From Methylobacterium sp. UNC378MF (GTDB lineage Bacteria; Pseudomonadota; Alphaproteobacteria; Rhizobiales; Beijerinckiaceae), in assembly GCF_900103195.1 (NCBI RefSeq), contig NZ_FMWU01000009.1:124001-188000 (forward strand): a stretch of DNA of 64,000 bases. Direction: 5' to 3'. Both the position numbers and the translations under genes were made by a program. The notes under the pieces were generated by a model. That model did not search any database and was not told where the DNA came from. It was given only the letters and a program-made list of their open reading frames with translations. This document shows, piece by piece, positions 7,597 through 16,525 of the stretch (position 1 is the stretch's first letter; each line of letters begins with the position of its first letter).

Positions 7597-8550
7597 ATGC
7601 TGCTCTACATCCTCAAACGACTGGTCTACGTGACGCCCGTAGCGTTCGGGGTCAGCGTGGTCTGCTTCCTCCTCGTCCATCTCGCTCCGGGCGATCCGCT
7701 GAGCGCGGTGCTGCCGGCCGACGCCACGCAGGCCACCATCGACGAGATGCGGGCCGCCTACGGTTTTGATAAGCCGCTGCCGGTCCAGTACCTGATCTGG
7801 CTGTGGCACGTGCTTCACGGCGATCTCGGCGTCTCCATCGCGACCGGACGGCCCGTGCTGGGCGAGGTCAGCCGCGCGGTGGTCAACTCGCTGATCCTGG
7901 CCTCCGTGGCGACGGTGATCGGCTTCACCTTCGGCACCCTGTTCGGCTTCGTGGCGGGCTACCACCGAAATTCGCTCGCCGACCGGGCGGCCTCCGCGCT
8001 GTCGGTCTTCGGCGTGAGCGTGCCGCATTACTGGCTCGGCATGGTGCTGGTGATCGTGTTCTCGGCGACGCTCGGCTGGCTGCCGCCGACCGGCGCCGGG
8101 CCCGACGGCTCGAGCAACTGGCGGCCCGACCTTGAGCACCTGCGCTATCTGATCCTGCCGGCCTTCACGATGTCGGTGATCCCGATGGGCATCATCGCCC
8201 GAACCGTTCGGGCACTGGTCGCCGACATCCTGTCCCAGGATTTCGTCGAGGCGCTCCGCGCCAAAGGCATGGATGAGCGCGGCGTGTTCCGGCACGTGGT
8301 GCGCAACGCTGCCCCGACGGCGCTCGCCATCATGGGCCTCCAGCTCGGTTACCTGCTTGGCGGCTCGATCCTGGTCGAGACCGTCTTCGCGTGGCCAGGC
8401 ACCGGCTTCCTCCTCAACGCCGCGATCTTCCAGCGGGATCTGCCCCTGCTGCAGGGCTCGATCCTCGTGCTGGCGATGTTCTTCGTGCTCCTCAACCTCC
8501 TGGTGGACGTCATGCAGACCGCCCTCGACCCGCGCATCGAGCGCGCCTGA
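7597..8550 (+). CDS. ABC transporter permease, DppB type
   Basis: A 317-residue inner-membrane permease of the oligopeptide/nickel importer family, with about six transmembrane segments. The N-terminus (MLLYILKRLVYVTPVAFGVS) and the HLAPGDPL motif are diagnostic of DppB/OppB proteins. The cytoplasmic EAA loop is visible as EALRAKGMDERGVF around residues 220-235. It pairs with the DppC-type permease 11 bases downstream to form the channel for the substrate carried by the upstream binding protein. Confidence 0.92.
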   Translation: MLLYILKRLVYVTPVAFGVSVVCFLLVHLAPGDPLSAVLPADATQATIDEMRAAYGFDKPLPVQYLIWLWHVLHGDLGVSIATGRPVLGEVSRAVVNSLILASVATVIGFTFGTLFGFVAGYHRNSLADRAASALSVFGVSVPHYWLGMVLVIVFSATLGWLPPTGAGPDGSSNWRPDLEHLRYLILPAFTMSVIPMGIIARTVRALVADILSQDFVEALRAKGMDERGVFRHVVRNAAPTALAIMGLQLGYLLGGSILVETVFAWPGTGFLLNAAIFQRDLPLLQGSILVLAMFFVLLNLLVDVMQTALDPRIERA

Positions 8551-8561
8551 GACGGAGCCCG

Positions 8562-9500
8562 ATGATGACTGCTCCCGTCACCGCGGCCTCCGTCGCCCTC
8601 GACGGCAGCGTACTCGCCGCCGAGGACGTGACCCACGGTCCCGAGGCCGCCTTTGCTCCATCGCGCGGCTTCTGGGGCCATGTCGGCCACCGGCTGGTGC
8701 GCGACCCCGTCGCCATGGGCGCCGGGGCCGTGATCCTGATCGTCGTACTCGTCGCGATCCTCTCGCCCTGGATCACGCCGATGGACCCCTACAAGGGCTC
8801 CATGCTGCGCCGCCTCAAGCATGTCGGCGACGCGACCTACTGGCTGGGCTCAGATGAACTCGGCCGCGACATGATCAGCCGGCTGATGCTGGGCTCGCGG
8901 CTGTCGCTGTTCATCGGCGTCACCCCGGTCCTGATCGCCTTCGTCATCGGATCGGGCATCGGGATCCTGGCCGGCTACGTGGGCGGCTGGACCAACACGA
9001 TCCTGATGCGAACCATCGACGTGTTCTTCGCCTTCCCGTCGGTGCTCCTCGCAATCGCCTTGTCTGGCGCCCTCGGCGCCGGGATCTTCAACTCGATCGT
9101 GTCGCTGACATGCGTGTTCGTGCCCCAGATCGCCCGGGTGGCCGAGAGCGTCACCACCGGCATCCGCCGGCGCGACTACATCGATGCCGCCAAGCTCTCG
9201 GGCGCCTCGGCATTGACCATCATGCGCGTGCAGGTCCTGGGGAACGTCGTCGGGCCGATCTTCGTCTATTCGACCAGCCTGATCTCGGTCTCGATGATCC
9301 TGGCCTCAGGCCTCTCGTTCCTCGGCCTCGGCGTGCGTCCGCCGGAGCCCGAATGGGGCCTCATGCTCAACACCCTCCGCACCGCGATCTACGTCAATCC
9401 GGTCGTCGCCGCCCTGCCGGGGGTGTGCATCTTCGTCGTCTCGATCGCCTTCAACCTGTTCTCGGACGGCCTGCGCGCCGCCATGGAAATCCGCCAATGA
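8562..9500 (+). CDS. ABC transporter permease, DppC type
   Basis: A 312-residue permease. The start is at the first of two adjacent ATG codons, 11 bases after the dppB-type gene. The N-terminal cytoplasmic tail (about 50 residues) precedes the family motif VRDPVAMGAGAVILI and the segment WLGSDELGRDMISRLMLGSR, diagnostic of DppC/OppC proteins. The EAA loop is DYIDAAKLSGAS near residue 205. It forms the heterodimeric channel with the previous gene product. Confidence 0.92.
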   Translation: MMTAPVTAASVALDGSVLAAEDVTHGPEAAFAPSRGFWGHVGHRLVRDPVAMGAGAVILIVVLVAILSPWITPMDPYKGSMLRRLKHVGDATYWLGSDELGRDMISRLMLGSRLSLFIGVTPVLIAFVIGSGIGILAGYVGGWTNTILMRTIDVFFAFPSVLLAIALSGALGAGIFNSIVSLTCVFVPQIARVAESVTTGIRRRDYIDAAKLSGASALTIMRVQVLGNVVGPIFVYSTSLISVSMILASGLSFLGLGVRPPEPEWGLMLNTLRTAIYVNPVVAALPGVCIFVVSIAFNLFSDGLRAAMEIRQ

Positions 9501-9513
9501 CGGAGATTCGCCA

Positions 9514-10569
9514 GTGAGCGTCATCCCGGACGCCTCCGATCCGTTCGCCCGCGACCGTGGTGGCCCCGCTCAGCCGCTCCTGTCGGTCTCGGGCCTCACC
9601 AAGCACTTCCCGGTCCGCAAGGCGGGCGGGAAGAAGCAGGTTGTCCGCGCCGTCGATGGCGTCGACTTCGATGTCCTCAAGGGCGAGACGCTGGGCATCG
9701 TCGGCGAATCCGGCTGCGGGAAGTCCACCACCGCCAAGCTGCTGATGGGCCTGATCGAGCGCGATTCCGGCGGCCTGCTCTACGATGGGCAGGCGGTCGG
9801 CGAGCGCGCCATGCCCTGGCGGTCCTACCGCCGCCAAGTCCAGATGGTCTTCCAGGACAGCTACGCCTCGCTCAATCCGCGCATGACCGTCGAGCAGTCG
9901 ATCGCCTTCGGTCCGAAGGTGAACGGCGTGCCCGGCCGAGAAGCGGTGGAGCGCGCCCGCGGACTGCTCGCCCGGGTCGGGCTGGAGCCGAAGCGCTTCG
10001 CCGGTCGCTACCCCCACGAGATCTCCGGCGGCCAGCGCCAGCGGGTCAACATCGCCCGGTCCCTCGCGCTGGAGCCGCGGCTGGTGCTCCTCGACGAGGC
10101 GGTCTCGGCGCTGGACAAGTCGGTCGAGGCGCAGGTGCTCAACCTGCTCCTCGACCTCAAGGCCGAGTTCGGCCTGACCTACATCTTCATCAGCCACGAT
10201 TTGAACGTGGTCCGATTCATCTCGGATCGGGTGATGGTGATGTATCTCGGCCGAGTCTCCGAAATCGGCCCTTCCGACACGGTGCTCGATGCGCCGGCTC
10301 ATCCCTACACCGAGGCGCTGCTCGCCTCGATGCCCTCCCTCGATCCCGATAACCGCACACAGGTGGCGCTGCTGGCGGGCGACCCGCCGAACCCGATCGA
10401 CCCGCCCACGGGCTGCCGCTTCCACCCGCGCTGTGCTCTCGCAGAGGACATCTGCAGTCAGACGGAACCGCCGCTCGACGGGATCCAGCCGCTGCACCGC
10501 GTCGCCTGTCTCGCCCGGCAGCCCGGCTCCGGCCATTCCGCGGCGCCCATTCCAGCGATCGCCGCATGA
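9514..10569 (+). CDS. ABC transporter ATPase, DppF type
   Basis: A 351-residue ATPase starting with GTG after a GGAGA Shine-Dalgarno, 13 bases behind the permease. Walker [10 protein letters not shown] is at residues 64-72, the signature ISGGQRQR at about 170-177 and Walker B LVLLDE at about 190-195. The C-terminal oligopeptide-transporter extension has the cysteine-containing [15 protein letters not shown]. This placement and extension are typical of DppF. It energises import together with the next gene, whose ATG overlaps its stop codon. Confidence 0.9.
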   Translation: MSVIPDASDPFARDRGGPAQPLLSVSGLTKHFPVRKAGGKKQVVRAVDGVDFDVLKGETLGIVGESGCGKSTTAKLLMGLIERDSGGLLYDGQAVGERAMPWRSYRRQVQMVFQDSYASLNPRMTVEQSIAFGPKVNGVPGREAVERARGLLARVGLEPKRFAGRYPHEISGGQRQRVNIARSLALEPRLVLLDEAVSALDKSVEAQVLNLLLDLKAEFGLTYIFISHDLNVVRFISDRVMVMYLGRVSEIGPSDTVLDAPAHPYTEALLASMPSLDPDNRTQVALLAGDPPNPIDPPTGCRFHPRCALAEDICSQTEPPLDGIQPLHRVACLARQPGSGHSAAPIPAIAA

Positions 10570-11603
10570 GCACGCCGATGCCTCCTTCAGAACCCGCCGT
10601 CGCGCTCAACGACCTGCGCGTCGCCTTCGGCAAGGTGCAGGTGGTCGACGGCGTCGACCTGACCGTGGAACGCGGACAGGCGATGGCGCTCATCGGAGAG
10701 TCCGGCTCGGGCAAGAGCGTGACGCTCCGCGCGATCCTGCGGCTGTTCCCGGAAGGCCGCAGCCGCATCGAGGGCCGGATCCTGGCAGCCGGCAAGGACG
10801 TCCAGGCGTTGACCAAGCGCCAGCTCGCCGATTTCCGCGGCGGCGACGTCTCGATGATCTTCCAGGAGCCGCTGCTCGCCTTCGACCCCGTCTATACGGT
10901 CGGCCGGCAGATCACCGAGGCGATCCTGCGCCACGAGAAGATGTCGAAGGACGAGGCCCGCAAGCGTGCCCTGGCCCTGTTCGAGCGGGTGCGGATCCCG
11001 AGTCCCGAGCGGCGGCTCGACAATTACCCGCATGAGATGTCGGGCGGCATGCGCCAGCGGGCCATGATCGCGCTCGCGCTCGCCTGCCGGCCGCAGGTGC
11101 TGCTCGCCGACGAGCCGACGACGGCGCTCGACGCCACGGTGCAGATTCAGGTGCTGCTGCTCCTGCGCGAGTTGCAGCGCGATCTCGGTCTGTCGATCAT
11201 CATCGTGACGCACGATCTCGGCGCGGCCGTGGAGGTCGCCGACCGGATCGCCGTGATGTACGCGGGCAAGATCGTCGAGACCGGCACCGCCCATCAGGTC
11301 GTCCTGAACCCGCACCATCCCTATACGATCGGCCTGTTGCGCAGCCGGGCGGAAGGGGCGCTGGCCAAGGGCTCCCGGCTCGAGACCATCCCGGGCAGCC
11401 CGCCGGATCTCGCGAACCGTCCACCGGGCTGTCCCTTCGCGCCGCGCTGCTTCCTGGCCGAGGAGCGGTGCCGCCGCGAGATGCCGCCGGTCGCCGAGAT
11501 CGCGCCCGGTCACCACGTCGCATGCTGGCGGACCGAGGAGGCCGCGGAGGCGTACCGAGCCGGCCCAACGCCGGTGCGCGCGGCGGAGCCGGTCCCGGCC
11601 TGA
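10566..11603 (+). CDS. ABC transporter ATPase, DppD type
   Basis: A 345-residue ATPase with Walker [10 protein letters not shown], signature [15 protein letters not shown] and Walker B VLLADEPT. The oligopeptide-type C-terminal motif is [17 protein letters not shown]. Its ATG lies in the stop of the preceding ATPase gene (ATGA), so the two nucleotide-binding subunits are translationally coupled. The gene closes a five-component importer (binding protein, two permeases, two ATPases) behind the atzGEH-like genes. Confidence 0.9.
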   Translation: MSTPMPPSEPAVALNDLRVAFGKVQVVDGVDLTVERGQAMALIGESGSGKSVTLRAILRLFPEGRSRIEGRILAAGKDVQALTKRQLADFRGGDVSMIFQEPLLAFDPVYTVGRQITEAILRHEKMSKDEARKRALALFERVRIPSPERRLDNYPHEMSGGMRQRAMIALALACRPQVLLADEPTTALDATVQIQVLLLLRELQRDLGLSIIIVTHDLGAAVEVADRIAVMYAGKIVETGTAHQVVLNPHHPYTIGLLRSRAEGALAKGSRLETIPGSPPDLANRPPGCPFAPRCFLAEERCRREMPPVAEIAPGHHVACWRTEEAAEAYRAGPTPVRAAEPVPA

Positions 11604-11691
11604 TCTCGACGCCCCCGCGCCGAGGCTTTATCCGGCTCGGCGCGGTTCCACGGCGGCGGACCGCGATCGAACCCGCCGATCGGGCGTCACG

Positions 11692-12951
11692 ATGAGCCAA
11701 GTCCTTTCCGAGCGAGTTCCTACCGAGATCCTGCTCGTTCCGCGGGGCGAGGGCGGGCATTTCCTGCTCGCGGCGCTCGGCTGGCTGGGCAAGCGTATTG
11801 CCGTCACGGCCCAGCCCGGCGCGGCGAATCACGTGCTCTGCCTGCCTGTCCTGGATTTTGTGCGCTTGGGCTTCCCGGAGCTGAACGGCCGCCTCGACCT
11901 CCTTGAGCCTGGGGATGCGGAGAACCTCCGCGCCGGGCGCGCCGCGCTGCTCCTCGACCTTTCGAACGAGGGACCGGGCCTGCACGCGCCGACGTTCGAG
12001 GCGCTCCACCGCAACCTCGCGGGTCTCGGCATCCCGCGCGATCGAGTTATCCTGGTCACGCAGAACCGGCTGCTGCGGCTCGATTACGAGCGGCACTACG
12101 GCGAGGGCCTGCGGTTCTGGACCTTCGACTTCTTCCCGCTCCAGGTTGCCCTCTGGCTCGACGCCGAGGCGGGCCCGCGGCTCTTCCCCCAACATCCCCT
12201 CGACCGCACCGGCTACACGCCCTTCGCCCGCGCCTCCGGGCCAGCCCGCTTCCTCTGCCAGAACGCGGCTCTGCGCTGGCACCGGGTGCTACTGTACCGC
12301 TGGTTCCAGCTCAGCGGGCTCGACCGCGACGGGCTGATATCCTTCCACGGCATTGGCGAGGACAACCCGAAGGCGGGCGGTATCAACGTCTTCCACGCCC
12401 CCCCGGAGATCGAGGCGGCCTTCGGGACGCTGCTCGCCGATATCGGTAGCTGGATTCCGCGCCGGGCGCAGCGGATCGATGCCGATCAGCGCACCGACAT
12501 GGTGATGACCCTCGACACTCAGGCCTATGCGGATTGCGACCTGACCGTGATCTCGGAAACCGACTTCTTCGAATTGGGCGTCGAGCGCATCACCGAGAAG
12601 TCGTTGAAGGCGGCTGCGACGGGCCTTCCCTTCGTGATGGTAGGCGCGCCGCGTGCCGTCGAACGATTGTCCGAACTGGGGTTCCAAACCTTCGGTGGCC
12701 TGATCGATCACCATTACGATCTCGTGGCCGATCCGGCCGAGCGCCTGCCGCTCGTGTTCCGGTCGATCGAGCGGGCCTGGTCCGCTTGCCGGGACGACCG
12801 GGTGCGCTGGCAGCGCATGGCCCGGGACCAGGCCCAGGCCAACGTCGCCCATGCCCGGCACGGGTTGCTGCCGCAGCTCGACAGGGTGATGGTCGTGCCG
12901 CTGATCGAGCGCCTAGGCCGGTTTATGGAAACGGGCGCGATCGTGCACTGA
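11692..12951 (+). CDS. Uncharacterised protein, glycosyltransferase-like C-terminus
   Basis: A 419-residue soluble protein I cannot assign to a named family. Residues 1 to about 120 look like a Rossmann-type nucleotide-binding region (TEILLVPRGEGGHFLLAALG). The second half contains VISETDFFELGVERITEKS, then ATGLPFVMVGAPRAVERL and GFQTFGGLIDHHYD. The TEKSLKA element with a following PF-x-x-VG-x-P loop recalls the donor-binding TEK motif of fucosyltransferase-like and related uncharacterised glycosyltransferases. A role in glycan modification is only a possibility. The next gene starts 13 bases downstream and is probably cotranscribed. Confidence 0.6.
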   Translation: MSQVLSERVPTEILLVPRGEGGHFLLAALGWLGKRIAVTAQPGAANHVLCLPVLDFVRLGFPELNGRLDLLEPGDAENLRAGRAALLLDLSNEGPGLHAPTFEALHRNLAGLGIPRDRVILVTQNRLLRLDYERHYGEGLRFWTFDFFPLQVALWLDAEAGPRLFPQHPLDRTGYTPFARASGPARFLCQNAALRWHRVLLYRWFQLSGLDRDGLISFHGIGEDNPKAGGINVFHAPPEIEAAFGTLLADIGSWIPRRAQRIDADQRTDMVMTLDTQAYADCDLTVISETDFFELGVERITEKSLKAAATGLPFVMVGAPRAVERLSELGFQTFGGLIDHHYDLVADPAERLPLVFRSIERAWSACRDDRVRWQRMARDQAQANVAHARHGLLPQLDRVMVVPLIERLGRFMETGAIVH

Positions 12952-12964
12952 CTGCGCAAACGCT

Positions 12965-13579
12965 GTGACCGCAGCCCCTCTATCGCCGATCCGCCATTGC
13001 AGCGCCTGCGGACGCGGCCATTACGTCGCGGTCCAATTCTGCCCCTTCTGCGGGGCGTCCCAGGAGCCGCAGCGATCCGGACCGGACGACGCTCCCGTAA
13101 AACCGGCGCCGGCAGACCCGGCGCCCGCGGTGAGCTTCCATCTGGTGCCGTCGCCGGTACCGGACGAACCGGTCAGCGCGGAGGCGCCATCCGCCCCGGC
13201 AGCCGTCGCGCATCCACCGCCGCCCACGGGCGCCCCGTCTCGACGGCACCGTCGGGCACCGAGGCCGCGCCGGGTCGTGCTGGCGCTGATGACCGTCGGC
13301 GCACTCGCATGGTTGGCGCTGGGCAAACGGACCGCGCTTCCGGCTCCGGTCAGGATCGCGGTTCAGTCCGGCTGGACGGTGGTAGCGCTCGCCTCGTTTC
13401 AGGGCGCGTCAGCGCTGCGGATCACCGGCGACGGTGTCTTCAGCTTGCGCATCGACGGTCGGCGGGTGGTGCGCGTTGCGCCGGGTCGCGGCGCGACCGT
13501 CCGGATGAAGACCCTGCGGAGCTTGGACGTGCGGTCTGTCCACGGGCGTGCCGTGGTCACGGTGACGCCGCGGGGGTGA
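12965..13579 (+). CDS. Zinc-ribbon, single-pass membrane protein
   Basis: A 204-residue protein probably starting with GTG. An N-terminal zinc ribbon has two CxxC knuckles (HCSACG and FCPFCG, 12 residues between them). A Pro/Ala-rich linker of about 60 residues leads to a basic stop-transfer stretch and one transmembrane helix (VVLALMTVGALAWLALG, about residues 97-113). The C-terminal 80 residues are beta-rich (GVFSLRIDGRRVVRVAPG). No family is recognised. Zinc ribbon inside and beta domain outside would be the expected topology. It lies directly behind the uncharacterised gene at 11692. Confidence 0.6.
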   Translation: MTAAPLSPIRHCSACGRGHYVAVQFCPFCGASQEPQRSGPDDAPVKPAPADPAPAVSFHLVPSPVPDEPVSAEAPSAPAAVAHPPPPTGAPSRRHRRAPRPRRVVLALMTVGALAWLALGKRTALPAPVRIAVQSGWTVVALASFQGASALRITGDGVFSLRIDGRRVVRVAPGRGATVRMKTLRSLDVRSVHGRAVVTVTPRG

Positions 13580-13599
13580 ACGGCACCGCGCCACGGATG

Positions 13600-15081
13600 T
13601 CAGGGGAGGGCGCGCAGGGTCTCCGCGAGGCGGCGAACGGCCGGATCGATCGCCCGCTCCGGCACGGCGGCGTAACCGAGCAGCAATCCCGGCTCCGCCG
13701 GCCCGGCATGATAGGCCGAGAGGGCGACCGCGGAGATCCCAGCCTGCCCAAGCGCCGCCGCGGCGGCCACGTCGGTAAGGGAAGCGTCCCAGGCCGCCCC
13801 GGGGCGGGCGATGACATGCATCCCGCCCTCCATCGGGGCGATTGCGACGAGATCCGCGGCGTGGCGGCGTGCGGCCTCCACCAACGCCTCCTGCCGCAGC
13901 GCGTAGAGGCGGCGGGTCCGGCGGAGATGGCCGGCGAGATGTCCGTCCTCGATGAACCGCGCCAGCGCCCATTGGCCGATCCCGGGCGGGGCCGGCCCCG
14001 TCTCCGCGAGGGCCTGGTTGACGGGCGCCACGAGGCCGCGCGGCAGCACGAGATAGCTCAGGCCGAGGGCGGGGAGCAGCAGCTTCGAGAAGCTGCCGAC
14101 ATAGATTACCCGGCCGCCGCGATCGAGAGTGCGAAGCGGCGCCAGTGGGCGCCCGGCATAGCGGTAGGCTCCGTCGTAATCGTCCTCGACGATCCATCCA
14201 GAGACTGCTTCGGCCCAGGCCAGGAGATCGAGGCGGTTCGCCAAGCTCATCGCGTGGCCGAGGGGGTAGTGATGTGCCGGCGTCACCACCGCGAGCCGCG
14301 CTCCGGGCGCCGGCTTGGCGGCCAGGGTCACCGGCAGGCCGCCCGGACCGACCGCGACAGGGATCGGGCGCAGGCCGGCACTGGCGAGGGCCTGTGCGAT
14401 GCCGGGAAAGCCGGGCTCTTCGACCAGCGCGGTCTCGCCGGGATCGAGAAGCAGTTCGGCCAACAGGCGCAGGCTCTGGCGGATGCCCGCCGTGACGATG
14501 ACGTCGTCGGCCTCGCAGGCGACGCCGCGCGCCTGCGCCAGATAGGCGGCAATGGCGCCGCGCAGGGCCGGCGAGCCGCGCGGATCAGGCTGCTCGGTCG
14601 GGCCGTGACGCCACTCGGCCTGAAGCAGGCGGCCCCAGACCTCGAACGGGAAGGCGTCCTGAGCCGGCCGGCCGAGGGCAAAGGCGTCGGGCACGCCCGG
14701 CCCCGCCATGTAGCGCCGTACCGGGGCAGCCACGAGCCGGGTGCCCCGGTGCGACAGGTTCGGGGCCGGCTCGGCACCCGGTCGCCGGATCGGACACGGC
14801 GCGGGGAGTGCGTCGTCCGGCAGGGTCGCGGCGACGCGCGTCGCCGAGCCCTGCCGCGCCGTCAGATAACCCTCGGCGGTGAGTTGCTCCAGCGCCAGGA
14901 CGACAGTCCCGCGCGCGCAGCCGAGATCGGCCGCCAGGACCCGCGAGGCCGGGAGCCGTGCTCCGCGCGGCAGGCGACGATCGAGAATCGCCGCGCGCAG
15001 ACCCTCCCGAAGCTGTGCGTGCAGCGGCGTCGCGGCCGCGGCGTCGAGGGTTAGCGTCAGGGGCAGGGGGAGCCGAGCCAT
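13600..15081 (-). CDS. MocR-family PLP-dependent transcriptional regulator
   Basis: A 493-residue protein with the MocR fusion layout: an N-terminal GntR-type winged helix (about residues 15-85, PLHAQLREGLRAAILD and LPASRVLAADLG), a linker, and a fold-type I aminotransferase domain to the C-terminus. The PLP lysine is in YVGSFSKLLLPALG and the aspartate region in VEDDYDGAYRYAG. Closest by architecture to PdxR-type regulators, which sense pyridoxal phosphate. It is divergent from the paiB-like gene, and repeats in the shared promoter match a MocR-type operator, so it probably controls that gene and itself. Confidence 0.88.
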   Translation of the reverse strand: MARLPLPLTLTLDAAAATPLHAQLREGLRAAILDRRLPRGARLPASRVLAADLGCARGTVVLALEQLTAEGYLTARQGSATRVAATLPDDALPAPCPIRRPGAEPAPNLSHRGTRLVAAPVRRYMAGPGVPDAFALGRPAQDAFPFEVWGRLLQAEWRHGPTEQPDPRGSPALRGAIAAYLAQARGVACEADDVIVTAGIRQSLRLLAELLLDPGETALVEEPGFPGIAQALASAGLRPIPVAVGPGGLPVTLAAKPAPGARLAVVTPAHHYPLGHAMSLANRLDLLAWAEAVSGWIVEDDYDGAYRYAGRPLAPLRTLDRGGRVIYVGSFSKLLLPALGLSYLVLPRGLVAPVNQALAETGPAPPGIGQWALARFIEDGHLAGHLRRTRRLYALRQEALVEAARRHAADLVAIAPMEGGMHVIARPGAAWDASLTDVAAAAALGQAGISAVALSAYHAGPAEPGLLLGYAAVPERAIDPAVRRLAETLRALP

Positions 15082-15086
15082 GGCGC

Positions 15087-15132
15087 AAAGTGGTCCAGCG
15101 GCAGTTGGAAAACTGGACCTTTCGCCTGGACC
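15087..15132. promoter_or_regulatory. Putative MocR/PdxR-type operator
   Basis: AAAGTGGTCCA at 15087-15097 matches the AAAGTGG-type element reported for PdxR regulators. It is followed by CTGGACC at 15113-15119 (inverted relative to GGTCCAG at 15092) and again at 15126-15132, about one helical turn apart. It lies between the divergent mocR and paiB-like genes. Confidence 0.5.
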
Positions 15133-15179
15133 GCCGAATGGTCAAGCACGGTCCTGCAAGACCGCCGCAGGACAGGCCC

Positions 15180-15806
15180 ATGTACCAGCCGCCACAGTTC
15201 CGGGACGATTCGCGAGCCGCGCAGCACGCGCTGATCCGCGCCTATCCCCTCGGCCTGCTGGTTACCGCGGGCGCGGGCGGCCTGACCGCCAATCCGATCC
15301 CGTTTCTGCTGGACGATTCCGGTTCCCACGGGGTGCTGCGGGCGCATCTCGCCCGCGCCAACCCGCAGGGGCAGGATCTCGTCGCCGCGGAAGAGTGCCT
15401 GGTGGTGTTCCAGGGGCCGCAGGGCTACGTCACGCCGAGCTGGTACGCCAGCAAGCGCGAGCACGGCCGGGTGGTCCCGACCTGGAACTACGCCACCGTC
15501 CACGCCTGGGGCCGGCCGCGGGTGATCGAGGATGCGGACTGGCTCAGGCGCCAGATCGCCGATCTCACCGCCCTGCGCGAGGCGCCCCGGACCGAACCGT
15601 GGGCGGTCGCGGACGCGCCGGAGCCCTTCGTGACCGCGCAGGTGCGGGGAATCATCGGCATCGAGATTTCGATCACGCGAACCGAGGGGAAATGGAAGAT
15701 GAGCCAGAACAGGCCCGAGGCCGACCGCCACGGAGTCGTCGCGGGGCTGCGCGCCGACGGCGAGGCGGATCTCGCCGGTCTAGTCGCCGAGCGGAGCGGC
15801 CTGTGA
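15180..15806 (+). CDS. PaiB-like FMN-binding protein
   Basis: A 208-residue protein of the PaiB/FMN-binding negative regulator family: MYQPPQFRDDSRAA at the start, LGLLVTAGAGGLTANPIPF, then GYVTPSWYASKREHGRVVPT and WNYATVHAWG, and a conserved IEISITRTEGKWKMSQNR near the C-terminus. The fold is related to pyridoxamine-phosphate oxidase and binds flavin. Its start is about 100 bases from the divergent MocR gene, a pairing that hints at a link to B6 or amine metabolism. The following acetyltransferase overlaps its stop codon (GTGA). Confidence 0.85.
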   Translation: MYQPPQFRDDSRAAQHALIRAYPLGLLVTAGAGGLTANPIPFLLDDSGSHGVLRAHLARANPQGQDLVAAEECLVVFQGPQGYVTPSWYASKREHGRVVPTWNYATVHAWGRPRVIEDADWLRRQIADLTALREAPRTEPWAVADAPEPFVTAQVRGIIGIEISITRTEGKWKMSQNRPEADRHGVVAGLRADGEADLAGLVAERSGL

Positions 15807-16519
15807 GCGCGCGCCTCAACGGCTTCGGCCAGCCCATCGGTCCGGCGCTTCCAGATTGGAGCACGCGTCCGCGGCCGCCGCGCGCGCCCCTGGAGGGCCG
15901 TCACTGCCGGCTGGTCCCGCTCGACGCAGCCGCCCATGCGGACGCACTCTACGCCACCTACAGCGCCGCCCCCGACACGCGTGGCTGGACCTATCTCGGC
16001 GACGAGATGCCCGAGAGCGCGGAGATCTATCGGGCGCGCCTGACGACGCAGCAGGCGAGCGAGGACCCGCTGTTCCACACGATTCTCGATCCCGCGAGCG
16101 GCGACGCCCTCGGGATCGCCTCGTATCTCCGCATCGATCCGGGCAACGGCGTGATCGAGGTGGGCCATCTCCATTTCGGGCCGCGGCTGCAGCGCGCGCC
16201 CGCCGCCACGGAGGCGATGGCGCTGATGATGGCCCGGGCCTTCGACGAGCTCGGGTATCGGCGCTACGAGTGGAAGTGCGACAGCCTCAACGCCCCGTCG
16301 CGGGCGGCGGCCCTGAGACTGGGCTTCACCTTCGAGGGCATCTTCCGGAACGCCGTCGTGGTGAAGGGTCGCTCCCGCGACACGGCGTGGTTCTCGATCA
16401 CCGACGCCGAGTGGCCGCGGGTCCGCGCCGGCTTCGCGGCTTGGCTCGATCCCGCCAATTTCGACGCGGAGGGTCGACAGCGGCGCGGGCTTGCGGATCT
16501 GCGCGCCGCTGCGGCCTGA
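15803..16519 (+). CDS. GNAT-family N-acetyltransferase, RimJ/RimL type
   Basis: A 238-residue acetyltransferase starting with GTG inside the paiB-like stop codon. Typical features are LEGRHCRLVPLDAAAHADAL, the beta-strand IEVGHLHFGPRLQRAPAATEA and the late motif YEWKCDSLNAPSRAAALRLG. It is similar to the large RimJ/RimL-like group that includes polyamine and small-molecule acetylases. Co-translation with a PaiB homologue parallels the pai locus, where an acetyltransferase (PaiA) is paired with PaiB, although this enzyme is a different GNAT subtype. Substrate unknown. Confidence 0.85.
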   Translation: MSARLNGFGQPIGPALPDWSTRPRPPRAPLEGRHCRLVPLDAAAHADALYATYSAAPDTRGWTYLGDEMPESAEIYRARLTTQQASEDPLFHTILDPASGDALGIASYLRIDPGNGVIEVGHLHFGPRLQRAPAATEAMALMMARAFDELGYRRYEWKCDSLNAPSRAAALRLGFTFEGIFRNAVVVKGRSRDTAWFSITDAEWPRVRAGFAAWLDPANFDAEGRQRRGLADLRAAAA

Positions 16520-16525
16520 GGCGCC

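Noticed and set aside
12997..15054. A 685-codon open frame on the plus strand
   Set aside because: Its first part is the zinc-ribbon gene in a wrong frame, and the rest is the complement of the MocR gene.
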